64,000 nucleotides of DNA from Bullera alba (GCA_001600095.1 BCIX01000002.1:2418001-2482000), one strand, 5' to 3'; shown: positions 39,491 through 52,600, numbered from the stretch's first letter. Translations and numbers: made by a program. Notes: generated from the sequence alone by a model not told the origin.

Positions 39491-40669
39491 CCCGGAGATC
39501 GTTACTAGCACTAGCATGACTCTCGAGTGATCTAAGTACAAAGGCGATCGAGAAGCGAGACTGCTGCGAGCGGTACCCTGCTCAAAGGCCTAATTGCTGC
39601 TTCACTGGAATGCGAAGCATCGTACCACCTTCGAAGCAGCTGCATTTGATGAAGCAAGGGGACTCGCGGACTCGGTTGCTCGGCGTTACGCCGTTACCAG
39701 AGGTCTTTACATACCCACACTCCTGTCCCTTTTGGATCAGACCTTAGGTTTAAGCAGTCAGCAGCAGGGTCCAGCTGCACAGTGCGGCAGAGTCCAGCAA
39801 TTGACCCATACTCACTCGAGATCTGATCGATTGAGCGTCATCGGAATCGGGCCAAATTGAGACCTTTGGTTGCCGGAATGCCAAAGTGGGTAATAAGTGG
39901 AGGTGGTCGTCAGCGGGAGTCAGCTGAAGAGGGTCCCCGCGAAATGCCACGAATAGTCTAATGCCTATCCTTGGCCTCTTGCCAGCTCTTGCCTCCTTCT
40001 GGCCCGGAGGCGTCCGGCGCTCGATCGGTGAATGGACCATCCTTTCCAAGACGAAGGAGATCAGGTCATCAGAGGCGAAACTGGCTTCCCAGCTGGAGTG
40101 CTCCTGTGACCCGAGTGGCACCACCACAGCTGCCAGCTAATACCACATGTAGCAATTGTAATCGAGGTTAAAAGGCCGACGCTTTCCTCGGCCGTTTGGA
40201 TTACATCAGATTACATCTCCCCTTTAGGAATTTAAGCTACGGGTATAATGTAACGCTGCCGCCACACCGGCACGGGAGAGGCGCTACGGCAAGAGATCTT
40301 TAATTTAGAGTGGGAGCGGGTGTGTCACTGTGATCGCGGTCACGCTGCCATCCCTCTTGCTCCTCTGCCTAGCTCTGCGTACTCACCCCTACTCACCTCG
40401 TCCGCCGCCAATGTCACACTGAGACCTTGAACATCAAGCATCAGGGCCCCATGACGATCGCGATTGAAAGTGCTCATTACGCTCATTCCCCCGGTACCAA
40501 AGGCATCGCCCCTCTGAGTCGGGGGCGTGATCATACAGATCCGATTACTTGCCCTCTATGGCTAGTAGTGGTAACATTGCCCAACTGGGATTTGTGGCCT
40601 CATGGCATCATGTATCGTACGACACACCAAGTCACCGGCGACAGCGTCGTCCCTCATCGCTCGATATGG

Positions 40670-40676
40670 TATATAG
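40670..40676 (+). promoter_or_regulatory. TATA box of the ferritin-like gene
   Basis: TATATAG lies 111 bp before the ATG and is followed by a CT-rich tract (about 40690-40760), a classic strong fungal promoter layout. Confidence 0.55.
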
Positions 40677-40780
40677 TCTGATGCAGCTGGCCCCTCGATT
40701 CCTCTTCCCCATCCACTTCTCTCGTACTTCATCTTACTAGCCTTTACCCAACAAGACCGAACCAACTCAACTCATTCAAG

Positions 40781-41864
40781 ATGAAGTTCACTGCCGCCGC
40801 TGCCCTTCTCTCCGCCGTCGCCGTCTCGGCCGTCCCATTCAAGCGACAGGACAACTCGACTGCCACCCCAGCCGCCGCTGCCGCCCCTACCGACACCCAG
40901 ATCCTTCAGTACGCTCTCACCCTTGAGCACCTCGAGAAGGCTTTCTAGTGAGTGGCCGCTGGTCAAGGACGATTCCGGTGATTTCCGTGCTAACGTCTTC
41001 TCAGCGCTCAGGCCCTCGAGCAGTACTCTGCCGACGACTTCGCCAGCGCCGGCTACCCAGCTTGGGTCCGAAACCGACTGCAACAGGTAAGTTAGGCAGA
41101 CCAGTCAGTTCGCGCGAGGCTGACCCGCGAGTAGGTCGCTTCGCACGAAGCCGATCATGTCACCCTCCTTTCTGGTGCCCTTGGAAACTCTTCCGTTGAG
41201 GCTTGCTCGTACAAGTTGTGAGTGATGAGGCCGGGCCCTTCGCCAGATCATCACGACTGACTTTGTTCCCCTTAGCCCATACACCGATGTCGACAGCTTC
41301 CTCTCCCTAGCTGCCACCATTGAGAACGTTGGTGTCTCCGCCTACGCCGGTGCTGCCCAGTTCATCAAGACCCCAGCCTACGTCACCGTCGCTGTGGCCA
41401 TTCACGCCGTCGAGGCCCGACACCAGGCCTGGGAGCAGTCTGCTGTTCTCAAGCAGCAGCCATGGAACGGTCCTTACGACACCCCACTTGGTCTTGACCT
41501 CGTCTACACCATCGCCGCTGGCTTCATCACCGGATGCCCAGACAGCAACCCAGCCCTCCCAGTGATGGCCCTCCCCGCCCTCACTGTCTCTGCCGGACCA
41601 GGCCAGAACGCCCAGTTCACCTTCGAGTCGACTGACTCTACCACCAAGTACGCCGTCTTCTACGCCGGTCTCGGTACTGCCATCGTCCAGCTCGACCAGA
41701 ACAACATGGCTACCATCCCAGCCGGTCTCCAGGGCTATTACTACGCCGTCGTCACCACCTCTGCCGACGCCATGGGTGTCAGCAACGACAACATCGTCGC
41801 CGGACCAGCTATCGGCTTCGCCCCATTCAACTCTGCTGCCAGCAACCCAACCTTCAGCGGTTAA
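40781..41864 (+). CDS. Secreted ferritin-like domain protein (Rds1 type)
   Basis: Exons 40781-40947, 41005-41086, 41135-41217 and 41276-41864 encode 306 residues. A signal peptide (MKFTAAAALLSAVAVSAVP) is followed by a Kex2-like KR and a Thr/Ala/Pro linker. The ferritin-like four-helix domain keeps the full di-iron ligand pattern: Glu in TLEHLEKAFY, ExxH in ASHEADHVTLL, Glu in TIENVGVSAY and ExxH in AVEARHQAW. A C-terminal beta-rich tail follows (VSAGPGQNAQFTFES). Codon use is extremely biased (CCA for Pro, GCC for Ala), which together with the TATA box suggests abundant expression. Relatives include fungal stress proteins of the Rds1 group; whether it binds iron or has oxidase activity is unknown. 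Confidence 0.88.
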
Positions 41865-42287
41865 GCAGCTAGACTAGATGAAGTCCAAGGAGAAGGATTG
41901 TGCCCTCAAGGCGATCCCAGAAGAAGGAGATCAGAAGGTAGTTTCGAAAACGGACTATGTACCGGTACTATAATTGTTTTCTGAGAATGTATCGTTTCTA
42001 CACATTCTACCCACCTCACCGGATGCGCAAGCAACAGGTACTCAGAGCCTTCGCGGATCGGATCTGCATAGTAGAACACTCTGCATCTGCGATTCTGGAA
42101 TCGGCTGACTGCAAAGTCTCTTCACGGATCATGGCGGCGAGCGCCGCTCAGCTTTAGAGCTCCAGCAGCTTCGCTCGTGCCGCTGCACACGACTCCACGA
42201 GTGGTCAGTTTGAGATAGCCGCTGTTGCTGTCAGACCTATTCCTAATTGACGTTCACACACCCTCTCATACGGCTCCACCCATCGTC
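41865..42287. other. Intergenic, ferritin-like 3' region and FAM32A promoter
   Basis: These 423 bp contain the 3' untranslated region of the ferritin-like gene and a short promoter. No gene is seen. Confidence 0.5.
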
Positions 42288-42950
42288 ATGAGCGACTACG
42301 CTCACCGACCCGGTGGAGCGCTCAAGTTCAAGGGCGAGGGCGAGAAGTACGTGATACTCGAATTCTGATCGCTGGACGTGGACACTGATGACTCGGCTTA
42401 GGAAGAAGAAGAAGAAATCTCACTCCAGCTCTGACCGAGCCAAGGTGGACAATGAGGTGACGCAGAGAGAGAAGGAGAGGGAGATTGAAGAGAAGGCCGA
42501 GAGTAGGGATACCGCCGCGCAGGGCTCGAGTTCTGGAGGTTCGAAGAAGACGGACGCGGAGAGGCGTTTCGAGGAGATTCAGCGGAAGAGGGTGAGCCTG
42601 AGCGCTTTCTTAAGCTATTAAGCTCGATTGCCTCATTGAAGGAGCGTGGAGGACAGCTTGGACAGGGGTCTGCGATGGGCGATGATGATGATAGCTGACA
42701 AATCACATTTAGCGAGAGGAGAAAGCCGCAAAGGGCGCTTTGTTGTCGCATAAGGATCGAGTCGCGGCATTGAACCAAAAGTTGGATTCTCTCAGGTATG
42801 TTATCGTGCAGCTGTCGGTCCCCCAGGGTGTACAAGCTGATACAAATCTTGCAGTGAGCACCACGACATGCCCAGAGTGAGTATCCCGCATCTAAAATTC
42901 CGCCATTTGGATCGCTGTGCTAACGTCCTTCTCAGATCGGCCCCGGGTAA
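42288..42950 (+). CDS. FAM32A: FAM32A-like splicing-associated protein
   Basis: Five exons (42288-42346, 42402-42591, 42713-42795, 42855-42876, 42936-42950) encode 122 residues. The protein has the family's layout: GGALKFKGEG at the start, a Lys run (KKKKKSHSSSD), an acidic/basic helix ending TDAERRFEEIQRKR, then DRVAALNQKLDSLSEHHDMP. Human FAM32A has the same order and is a small protein seen in the late spliceosome, where its C-terminus reaches the catalytic core. The C-terminus IGPG comes from a last coding exon of only 15 nt, after a 22-nt exon. Both junctions keep the frame. Confidence 0.82.
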
Positions 42951-43251
42951 GACCACCTCTGCAGCAGTCGCCTGCCATCCTGGGTTGGTCTATCGTTCCT
43001 ATATGCATCTCGTTTGCGAGTATCTGCGAATCCCCGCCTGGTCCTCAATCATTGCGGTATCAGCAACATCCACTACAACGTTGTTTGTCTTCGTATACCT
43101 TTGGGTGTTGTGTCAAAGAGAGTTTCGTCCTCTGCGGTCGTCTCTTTGTGCTCCGTCCGAACGATTAGCTCTGTATTCTCCTTTCGTAACAGACTGATCT
43201 CTACGTTCCATGCTGATCACCACATTCCATGCTCTTCTAGTAGACGGAACA
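42951..43251. other. Tail-to-tail intergenic
   Basis: These 301 bp lie between the FAM32A stop and the arrestin-like stop. They hold two converging 3' untranslated regions and nothing else recognised. Confidence 0.5.
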
Positions 43252-45185
43252 TCACATAGTTCGTCCTCGTTCGGCGGCGACCTTCCTGCCTCTGGCATGT
43301 TGGTCCTCATCCGTACTTTCGGTGTTCACCACCAGATCAGTGCTCCGCTTCAACCTCTGCAGTAGATAGTCTGTGCTCATGCCACAAGCGCAGGCCTCCC
43401 ACGTTGCAATGCCCGTTGGTGCGACTTGGACCGCGCAGACGGGGCAAATGCCGTCGGGGTTGTTGACCAATTTTGGCGGATGATCGTGACGTGGATGCGG
43501 GATCGATGTTGGTGGACAAGTGAGGCACAGCTTCTCATGAGGTTCTTTGCCGCACATTGAACAGGTGGTGGACAGAGGCGAGAACACTTCCTCGGGTGCG
43601 AGAGAGCCATCTAAAGATTGACTCAGTTGAGCACATGATCGGCTCAGCAGCATCAGAGACGACTCACAAGTCGGCAAGCGCAGCTCCTCGGGTGTGAAAA
43701 TACATGACACTATTGCAGTGGGTTTTTCGATCACAAGCGCTCGAACTACCCCAGGCCCCCCGCCCGGCAATCGATCGCCTTTGGCGTCCTCCCCCCAGAC
43801 GGAATATAATAGCTCGATCGCCAGCTTGTGCGTCACGGTGATCGGAGTAGGTATGTTGGGCATCGATGAAGGTCTTGCCTGATCATCGTGCGGGTTTCGT
43901 CCGGTAGCTTCTAAAATAATGCCACCCTCATCCGAGCCTTTAGCATCCTTCCCCCTCCATAGAGCAGGGATTGTGACTGGAGGCCGAGGTTGGATAGGTC
44001 GGGAGCCTCTGGCGAATAAGGTAAAGTTCTTGGTGACGACTGTCGGCTTTGTGATTGCTGGATCATCACGAGGTGAAATGATTGAATGTGTCTGTACGAG
44101 CTGGACTCGTAGCAAGTAGAGCGTGAGGGCCGGCGATGGATCTGGTATTGACAAAGTGGAATACAGTAGAGCGCCAATTGTCCACTGCGAGCGAGGATTA
44201 GCACTCATACCGCCAAACATACGTCAAAACCCGTACGCAGTCTGAGAGCAATCTGAGATCGAAGGCGCCTAGACCATTTGCGAAACTGCGGATTGCCGAG
44301 TCGAGAGTGGTGACACCTCCATCGGGGTGAGGATTGTACAGCAGCTCCGAATATCTCTCCTTCCTCACCGTCCCGACAAGCCACTCGACCGCGGCTGGTG
44401 GGCCTTCGTACGGCGGCACCGGAGGCAGATGATCATCCTGCCGCGTGATCGCCATCGATAATGCTGCGGCGAGTGATGCCGGGTTCGCTGCTCCATACGG
44501 CTCACGATCCGGTGATCTGGAGCGTAATGGCGAAGCTGATGTGCCTGACTTTGGCGTGGCCGAATCGGGGGAGTGGGCTCTTGTGCAAGATGAGCTCTTT
44601 GATTCCAGTCCTACCAATTCCGCAAAGACAGAGTGTTTGATCTTTCCATTTTCATGGCGATCATGTGCGCACAAGTTGACGGGTATGATCAACGTGAAGT
44701 CAAATCTATGTATCTTCGTCAACCAGGAGTCACAAAGAACTGGATACATACCGTTGGATTCCCTCTTCCAGTACGATCCCCTCCGAGTTACCGCCCCGGA
44801 TCTCAGTCTTCCTCTCGAATATCGTATCTCTCTCTTTGATACGATCAGGGCTTAAAGTCAACTCGACAACCGTCTGCCATCCCACTCGAATCGCTTTCAC
44901 GCGCCGCCTTCCCATTCCCACAGGAAGCTGCACCTCCAGCTCGCCTCTGGCTTCTTTGTCCATCCGCGGTCTCGTCGAAGGCCCAGCTGTGTTCTCGTCT
45001 GTGTGAAGGCCCTCTGTGTCTGGTAGATGAGAATTGTCAGGAGTCATGAAGACGGATCCGTAAGAAGGGAGTCGCAAATCCAGCTTGAGCTGTTGTTGCT
45101 CATCGTGAGGCCTGCGGGACGTTGATGGCCCAGGGGAGGTGGCAATCGACCGCCGAGTTGGTGAGAGAAAGCGCAAGACACTCAT
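43252..45185 (-). CDS. Arrestin-like protein with C-terminal Cys cluster
   Basis: The ATG at 45185 starts MSVLRFLSPTRRSI. An arrestin-N-type beta sandwich follows: LKLDLRLPSYGSVF, ELEVQLPVGMGRRRVKAIRV, TVVELTLSPDRI and DFTLIIPVNLCAHDR. After a Ser/Pro linker (RSRSPDREPYG) and a repeat of the fold (WTIGALLYSTL, TLYLLRVQLVQTHSI, KNFTLFARGS, THKLAIELLYSVW, IVSCIFTPEELRLP), the protein ends in eight cysteines in CxxC pairs (TTCSMCGKE, KLCLTCPP, ICPVCAVQ, EACACGM). Fungal alpha-arrestins recruit HECT ubiquitin ligases to membrane cargo; here I see no clear PPxY motif. The Cys cluster looks like a zinc-binding module and is not part of the usual arrestin layout. Confidence 0.7.
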
Positions 45186-45753
45186 CGCTGCTTAGTGTCC
45201 TGCAGAAGCTCGCCAAGGAGTTTACAAGCAGATCACTTTTCAGCTGTCTACCATGGAGACATGGAGAATCAGGACAGCTGGGAGGACTTACTGAGGACAA
45301 CATTCGCACGGCGAGTCGGCAACCCTCGGTCTAGTACTTAATCAGTACTGACGAGTGACGACTGGTACGGTGCGCTGAAGATTCAAGATTCGCAAATCGT
45401 CTAGCGTGGTCGGGCGACCTTCGTTTCCGCCTCGGATTTGGCTGATAGTGGACCTTGCTCGTGCCCAAACAATCATCAACACAGTGTGAGGACTTGATCG
45501 AGCAAGCGAGAGCGTTAGTGATAGTCGAGTACGAGCAGAATACACGTTGATCGCATTCGCCACCGGTGACCGGGTCGATATTAAGGTGGACACGAACAAC
45601 AAAAGTCTGAAACGAAGTTGACGAGATTGGGACATTCCGTTCAATCTTCCTCTTGCTTCTCCATTCCTGCATTGTTTCGAGACTACTTGCTCAAGGGAAT
45701 CACAAAGCCTGGCTCTACTCGGACAGACTAGTCGCACAACCTGAGCCGCAACC
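45186..45753. other. Divergent promoter, arrestin-like/UBE2O
   Basis: These 568 bp lie between divergent starts. Short open frames on both strands show no family. No clear regulatory motif is seen. Confidence 0.45.
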
Positions 45754-48700
45754 ATGCCCACGGTGCCGTCCCTGCCTGGTCTGCCGGACGACTATACATC
45801 AAAGGTCAGTCAAGGGCATCTCGGCCAAGTCTCGTCGCAATATGCTCATGTCCTTTCTGCAGTTCTTTCAGGGTGACTTTGTGACCAAGTACATCGATGG
45901 GAGTTATCGCGGCAGAGTACTGGTGCGTCCGGGACCTATCACTAGAAGTAGTCTGGATCACTGCTGATATCACGACCACCGTGTAGCGATGCTGGGCGGA
46001 CGACGAGGATCTCCCCCCTGAGCCATTACCCCGCGATCACCTCAACCGACCTCTGCTACGTGGAGAAGTGGGCATAGAGTGGGTCGTCCGACCGATCACC
46101 TCGGGCGACAGATATTGACACTTGCGTAGGAGTTTGAAGGATGGCGCACTGGCCATTGTCCCCGAGACGTCGTTGGTGCTGTATCAGCGGGAGTTCATGA
46201 GAGGGGATATTGTCAAGCGATCGCTATTCGACACTCAGTCGGCTATAGTGCAGAGCATGTACTCGGAGGTCAAATTGGAGCATGTGATGACCAAGCAAAA
46301 ACTCAAAGAGTGGATCCCGTTCCAAAGCCTCAAAAGCTCCTTAGTAGTCCAGCACCGAGACACTGTGGTGTTTGAGAACTGGATAGGGACAATTGAAGAA
46401 GTGAGTCCAGTCGACTCCCTTCGTTGAAGCTGGCGATGGGCTGACTGTGCATAGGTGTATGAGCAAGCTATCATAGAGCTGCCGGACAAGTCGCTGGTCC
46501 GGATCACCGATATGAGCGGGACTATGAAACCCGGAATGACGCACGAGGTGAGTGTACCGACCATTACCATAATCGGTCTTACTACAGAGACTGACCTGTC
46601 GCGTATCAGGAGATGATCAAGAGGCAGCATAATTGTGCCGATCCGGAGAACTGCGAATTCAAGCCTGATATGGAATTGAAGGGCGGGGTCGTCAAGTTTG
46701 TCCGACCTATCATCATCTATGTCTCCTGGAATGCCATTAACCAAAGGGTCAGCTTGAACAGTTGCAATCGCCTGAATCGTGGAATCGAGCTGACTCCTCT
46801 TATCATTAGTTGTCCCCCGCCGAGCAGGAAACTTGCAAGGAGCCGAAGAAGATCTGGGCCGGAGACGAGATGGAAAAGTTGATCCTCTTCTCTCGTATGA
46901 GGAATGCCTTCCCTCGGGACGGTCGAAGTGTCGTCTTCAAAGACCCAAATCAAGAGTCGGGTGAGCAGAGAATCTGACAAACCGCAATTGCGCATACTAA
47001 TACCACGCCTAGAATACGGCTTCCAGCCTGACCCCAATGACGCCGATGGAGTACGCGTCTTCAATGTCGTTGGCTCGCGTACCAAAATCACCTTGCGATG
47101 GCAGAATGGCACTACAACCACCGACTGGGCGTCTGATCTCCTGCCATACTACCACGTAGACGAGTGAGTTGATTCTTGCCAGGCATAATCCTCCGCTGAC
47201 ATCTGGCAGCTACGAATCGTGGCCGGGAGAGCATCTCATGTGGAGGGGCGACAATGGCGAGAAACGATGGGCCGTTGTGCAAAAGTACGACTCGGTCCAG
47301 CGGATCGCCGATCTCAAATTCATGGACAATGGGGAACTGCAGACAGTCTCGGCAATGGAGCTGGATAACGGTGGCCTAGGTATGAAAGAATACGGCATAG
47401 GCGTCGGCAATATGGTCCTCCTCAGCGTCTGCAATCACTCCGCTCCGCCCGTGGTGCCCATGCTGGGGCGATACGATTCGCAAATGGAGAACATGATGAG
47501 GCGGGATGGCCTCGCTCGAATGGCCGATGAAGCGGATAGAGCTGGGCAACAGTATCTCAATCAAGGACCTCAAGGATCTGCCGATCCGATCAACTGGTTT
47601 GGTTATGTGAAGAGTCTAGAGCTGGACGGCAAAATCGTGGTGACCTTGGCGAATGGCGAGGAGGAGATCGTCAATCTTACCCAGTGTCACAGTATAAGCG
47701 AATGGCAGCCACCCGAGTGGGAGGATGTTGGTGGACCGATGGAACCGCCTTATCTGGATGAGATGGACACCGACCCTAATGACCCCGACGGCGTACCTTT
47801 CCCACGGACAGAGAGCCAACAAAGACTTTTGGATGAGGAGTTTGGAGCTATACCACCTGGTCTGACGGATTTACTGGCCACGCTACGCAATCAGCCCAGT
47901 GCACCATTAGGGCCTTTGGTCAGCAATTTCCTCTCAACAACGGCCGATTTTGACCCTTGGGCAACGAGCCGCCCTCCCGCAGATACTCAGGACGAGGACG
48001 AGGATGAGGACGATTACGAGGACGAGGACGTCGAGATGAGGGATATGGATGAGATCAACCGCATTGTCGACCCGGATACCCAGATGGAGGATCAGACCAA
48101 ATTGACATCAGCTCCAGATGCAGATGAGCCAGACTTTCCTGAGGCCGGTCCCTCATCTCACAGGGATACTAGGGCAAGTGGCTCCGGTGGCGGAGGATCA
48201 CGGACCTGGGAGAACTTTGAGGTCCAGGAGGAAGCCCCCGAGGACCACAAGTACTTCTCAGAGCCAAGTATCGGTGCCGCTGGGAAATCCTATCACAGCA
48301 GGATAGCCAAAGAGCACAAGACGCTGCGCACGTCGCTACCTGGTAAGTCGCGCGGGTCCGAGATTGGCGAACCTAGCTGATGTCGGCGCAGACAACATCA
48401 TCGTTCGGACTTATGAGAATCGAACGGATCTGATGCGATGCCTGATCATCGGTCCGGAGGGTACACCGTGAGTGCATGTGCTAATCGACGATGAGACGGT
48501 ATTCTGCAACGCGTTGACCGTTCCCCAGGTATGCCGACGCACCATTCGTTTTTGACGTATACCTCAAACCGGGTTCATACCCGACTTCCCCGCCGCAGGT
48601 CCATTTCCACTCCCACACTCACGGCAAGGGACGATGTAACCGTGAGTCGTTGCTCTCTGTGAGCGAACAGTAATCTAAGCGCTGTGATGTTTTAGCCAAC

Positions 48701-49373
48701 CTGTACGAAGAGGGTAAAGTCTGTTTGTCAATCCTGGGCACTTGGCACGGCGACTCTTCCGAGTCATGGAGGTGGGTCATATCCAACACTTAGACCGTCG
48801 AGCTGGTGCTGACTATCCAATGCCAGTGACAAATCGTCTTTGTTGCAGGTGTTTGTGTCGATCTCCGGACTGGTGCTCGTCCGTTCGCCTTATCACTGCG
48901 AACCTGCATTCGCGAAATTGGAGGGAACGAAGGAAGGTCGTGTCAATTCGTGAGTCCGCCGTCCTCATCGAAGCGCCACGTGCTGATGCGGATCCCTCTA
49001 GGCGGCTGTATAGCGAGAAGGCGTATGTCCTCTCCCGCTCCTTCGTCAAGACAGCTCTGGAAAGACCGCCCGGTGGGCTGGACGATGAGATCCGGGATAT
49101 CTACATCAATGAGGGACGGCTCCAACGGGTGATAGACCACGCCAAGCCGCTGATGGAGCAGGGCGAGGCCGCGCGGGACAAGGCCGGGGGTGAGGTGCCG
49201 GAAGAGGAAGTCTGGAATGCGGACGCGATGGGCAGTTTGACAATGGGCGCCATCCTCTCTCTCAAGGTGAGTCACCGGGTCATCCGCAGGTCTGGGGAGG
49301 AGTCAAAGCTAAGAAATCGTAGCGCACTATCAGCAGACTGGAGGAGCTCTGGGCAGAGAGAAACGATGCCTAA
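45754..49373 (+). CDS. UBE2O: UBE2O-like E2/E3 hybrid ubiquitin ligase
   Basis: UBE2O is a large E2 that also selects its own substrates, including orphan ribosomal proteins. The ATG at 45754 starts [17 protein letters not shown]. The N-terminal two-thirds hold SH3-like beta-barrel segments ([45 protein letters not shown]) and an acidic tract (about 47990-48050). The UBC domain is near the C-terminus: [87 protein letters not shown]. The catalytic Cys sits in [10 protein letters not shown] and NPN replaces the usual HPN, both as in animal UBE2O. The last exon ends [12 protein letters not shown]. Many small introns interrupt the E2 domain. The stop is about 300 bp from the next gene's stop. Confidence 0.92.
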
Positions 49374-49671
49374 GTGCAAATCGTTAGATGTTCTCGGAAC
49401 AGTCTCTATCATCAATGCACAATGTCCGCGTTCCACGGTCCGAGTGCCGACGGTTTTCGCTCGCCAAACTTCGCTCGTCCACGATGCCCAAATCATGACT
49501 TGAACACACGGGCTATTGGCTACATGTCCCATCATGCTCCCTGGCAATAGATATGAGATACGAAAATACTATGTTATACAGCGGTCTTCCGATACTTTCG
49601 ATACAGCACATTTGAGTGATACCCGTAGCTCGCCTCGCCCTATGTCCATCCACACTGATCCCTTTCTCTCT

Positions 49672-52600
49672 CTAGCTTGGAATCCCATAATATCCACCTC
49701 CTCCGAGTGTACCGAGCCCACTGCCTTGTACAGCTCGTTTCCCCAACAGCCCGCCATCATCGTCTGCATCCTCGACGTCGCCGTCAAATGGACTGCTATC
49801 ATCCCCATCATCCCAGTATCCCAGCTTCTTGCCGGCGTCCGGGACCAATGTCTGACTTGCCAGCCGCTTGTTCCCCGGTCTCGCCAGCAGAGACGTCACC
49901 TTCTTCGTTGGCATCGGCATACCATTGGAGCCCCTCGCCGGAGAGTTGTTGAGCCCATTGGCGGCAGGCTGGGTGCTTCGAGCTGAGAGATAGTTTGTAG
50001 CGGCAAAGTTGGTCCTGGCCGGGGTTGGCGTTGGCATACCGTCCATTCCGAATGAAATGGCGCGTTCAGGAGCCAGAGTCTGCTGAAGCGCCGGATTGTA
50101 TTGGAACACACTGGCCAAAGGCCGGCTGAAGCCTCCTGGCATACTGGCATCAAATGCCATTCCAGGGTTTTGCGAGCTCGAGTCCATACCCATTCCCATG
50201 ACGAGACCGGCAGAGTGCATGTGGTTACCGTTGGGCACCATGTTTTGTGATCCTGGACCAAATCTGCCATTCACCTTGGGGTCAAAGTAGAAGCTGGCTT
50301 GTCGGTTCTTGATCTGATCTTTCCATTGGCGCAGATTCTCATCACCGCCTTTACCCATCGTAATTTGACCGTCACTGTCGTTCTCGTTCTTCACCGCGAT
50401 ATCCTCGGGAGAGATGGATGTCCCACCAACGGGCTTTTGTTGCAGCATGTACGAGCTCTGCGGCTCGGTTGGGCGAGGTGTAGCGCCGTTCAAGAAGTTT
50501 GAGAAGAACATCTGTCCATTAGCCACAGGAGAAAGTAGCTCTGGCATCGAGTTTGACCTGCTCAGTCCTCTTTGGCCCATCGCGGGTCGAGACGAAGCCG
50601 GCTGTTCCTTGTCGAGGACCTGTTGCTGGCTGACAGACTGAGTGTGTAGTTCGGATTGGGCTTGACCTTGACTTCCCTGATTCGTCATGGGTTCCGACAT
50701 GAACAACTTCCAGAGATCCTTTACATCTCGCAAACTCGGCGCCTTCTGTCCGGCACCGTTCGGAGCAGCGTTGGGGTCGAAGAAGGTGCCGTGGGGATGA
50801 AGGGCCGTTTGACCGGGATGTAAGACTGGGTAGCTAGGTCGCTTGGCTTGTAGTTGACTTGCAACCTGACTGGCAGTGTAAGGGTCGACGACACCGGCGT
50901 TGCGGTCTTGCAAGGACATTTGATTGAAAGCACTCGCCCAGACGCCAGTACTGGACATTCTCCGCTGTGCCGCCTCGACTAAAAGAGGGTTTCCATTCTC
51001 GTCGACCATGCTGAAGTTTGTCGAGCCAAAGGCCGAAGCAGCGGATGATGCCGGTCGCGAGACAGTCGGCCCGTTGTCTTCGTCTTCGGAAAAGTTGACC
51101 GGATCCTGACTCTTTCGGAGTGATCCACGGGGATCAATCGTTCCCGTCGCCAGTGGTCCCACAGAGCCAATACTGTTCACGCTGCCCATCGTCCCGACGG
51201 TGTTGGCGGTCGAGGGAACAGACCAGGCGAATTGGCTGTAGTCAGGCTGGAAAGTGGTTGTGCTAGGGAGAGCATTGGCCACCATTGCTTCGACTGAGGT
51301 GGGTGAGAACGACTGGGGCATGTTGTAACCATTCAGATCCTGGCTGGGAACATTCGCCATCTCGTTCTTCGGACCAAGGTCGAATGATCCGCCCATGGGG
51401 TTGAACACGTAAGTGCCGGACATCTGACTGCCGTGGCTGACTCTCCGCTCGGACGGTTCCTCAGAGCTCGAGGGGCTCGTGGAGGTCGTCAACGATGGCG
51501 TCGGTGCGAGATACTGAAGCGAAGAGCCGCCCGAGGAAGTCCTCCGTGCCGATGGCACAACGGTCGGAACCGATGTCTGGCTCGGAATCGGCACGACATT
51601 TGCCAGAGGCGACGTGTAAGAGGCAGTGCTGGATGCACGCTGCGAACGCTGCTGCAATCCGTTTTGCCACTGGTTTGGTAGAGTCGATTGCGAGGGGATC
51701 GCACTTGATAGTGGAGCCCTGGTTGGGACTGATCCAGCGACGGGCTCGGGGATTGTCCACTGCCCTTGCCCCTGGAGTATCGGCTGTCCGACTGGCATCG
51801 ACGGCGCGACGGGCGGTAGTGGCTGATTCATCGTAGCGGTGACTGGGCTTGGATTTCCATTCGACAGGGGGGATGAAAAGTGCGAGACGGGCGAGGCTGA
51901 TTGGTGAGCCGAGGATCCAGCCGAGCCGGCAAACGACATGCTGCTGGGACCCGCTGACAGTGGAAGTGCGAATTTTGGGGTGGAATAAGCGACCATCGAC
52001 CTCGACTTTGTAGGTTTGTTGTAGCTGCAGCGTATGTTTCGTTGCGAGCAGCGCTCTATGATCGGAATCAGTCTGGCCTAATATTACTGATAGGTCTTAC
52101 TTACGACATGGCTCCTGGGAATCACATCTGACCTTCGACTGGTTGCACTGATCGCAAGCCCGCTTCTTCCACCCAAACTCATAGCCGTATGAGCTGGAGC
52201 CAGATCGACCCATTGAAAGCGACCCGCCGCTGCCGGTGCTCTGATCCGAGCCCGATATTCTCATTGGCACACCCGCATATGGGCTTTGGGAGGCAAGCGC
52301 GGGGTTGTAGGGAAGTGCCGTTGCGGGCCCTGCGGTGTTTGGTCCTTGGTTGAATGGGTTGAAGAAGCTCGGAGGCGAGCTTGCGGTGATTGTGCCTAAG
52401 CCCTGACCGCCCAGCCAGGACTGCTGTTGTTGCAGCTGCGGAGGTTGGGGTGTTCCAGCCAGCAGCGGATGGTGTGGGTACATTCGCTGGGCTTGTAGTT
52501 GAGGAGGCGGTTGGGGCTCATTATTCGAAGGAGAGACAGCGGTATTGAAGTAGGCGGTCTGATTGATCGGCGCGAATGGCCCCGGAACCTGGTGACCCGA

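Larger units (their letters stand above)
38964..40780. other. 1.8-kb region without a clear gene
   Basis: Contents I can point to: a possible minus-strand exon at about 39180-39490 (entered separately), a GGCCGA/TCGGCC hairpin at 40174-40193, a short ATTACATC direct repeat at about 40200-40217, and the promoter of the ferritin-like gene at the right end. No transposon ends or tRNA are seen. Confidence 0.45.

Noticed and set aside
40174..40193. GGCCGA/TCGGCC hairpin as a terminator or small RNA
   Set aside because: A 6-bp stem alone is weak evidence in a eukaryote and nothing around it supports an RNA gene.
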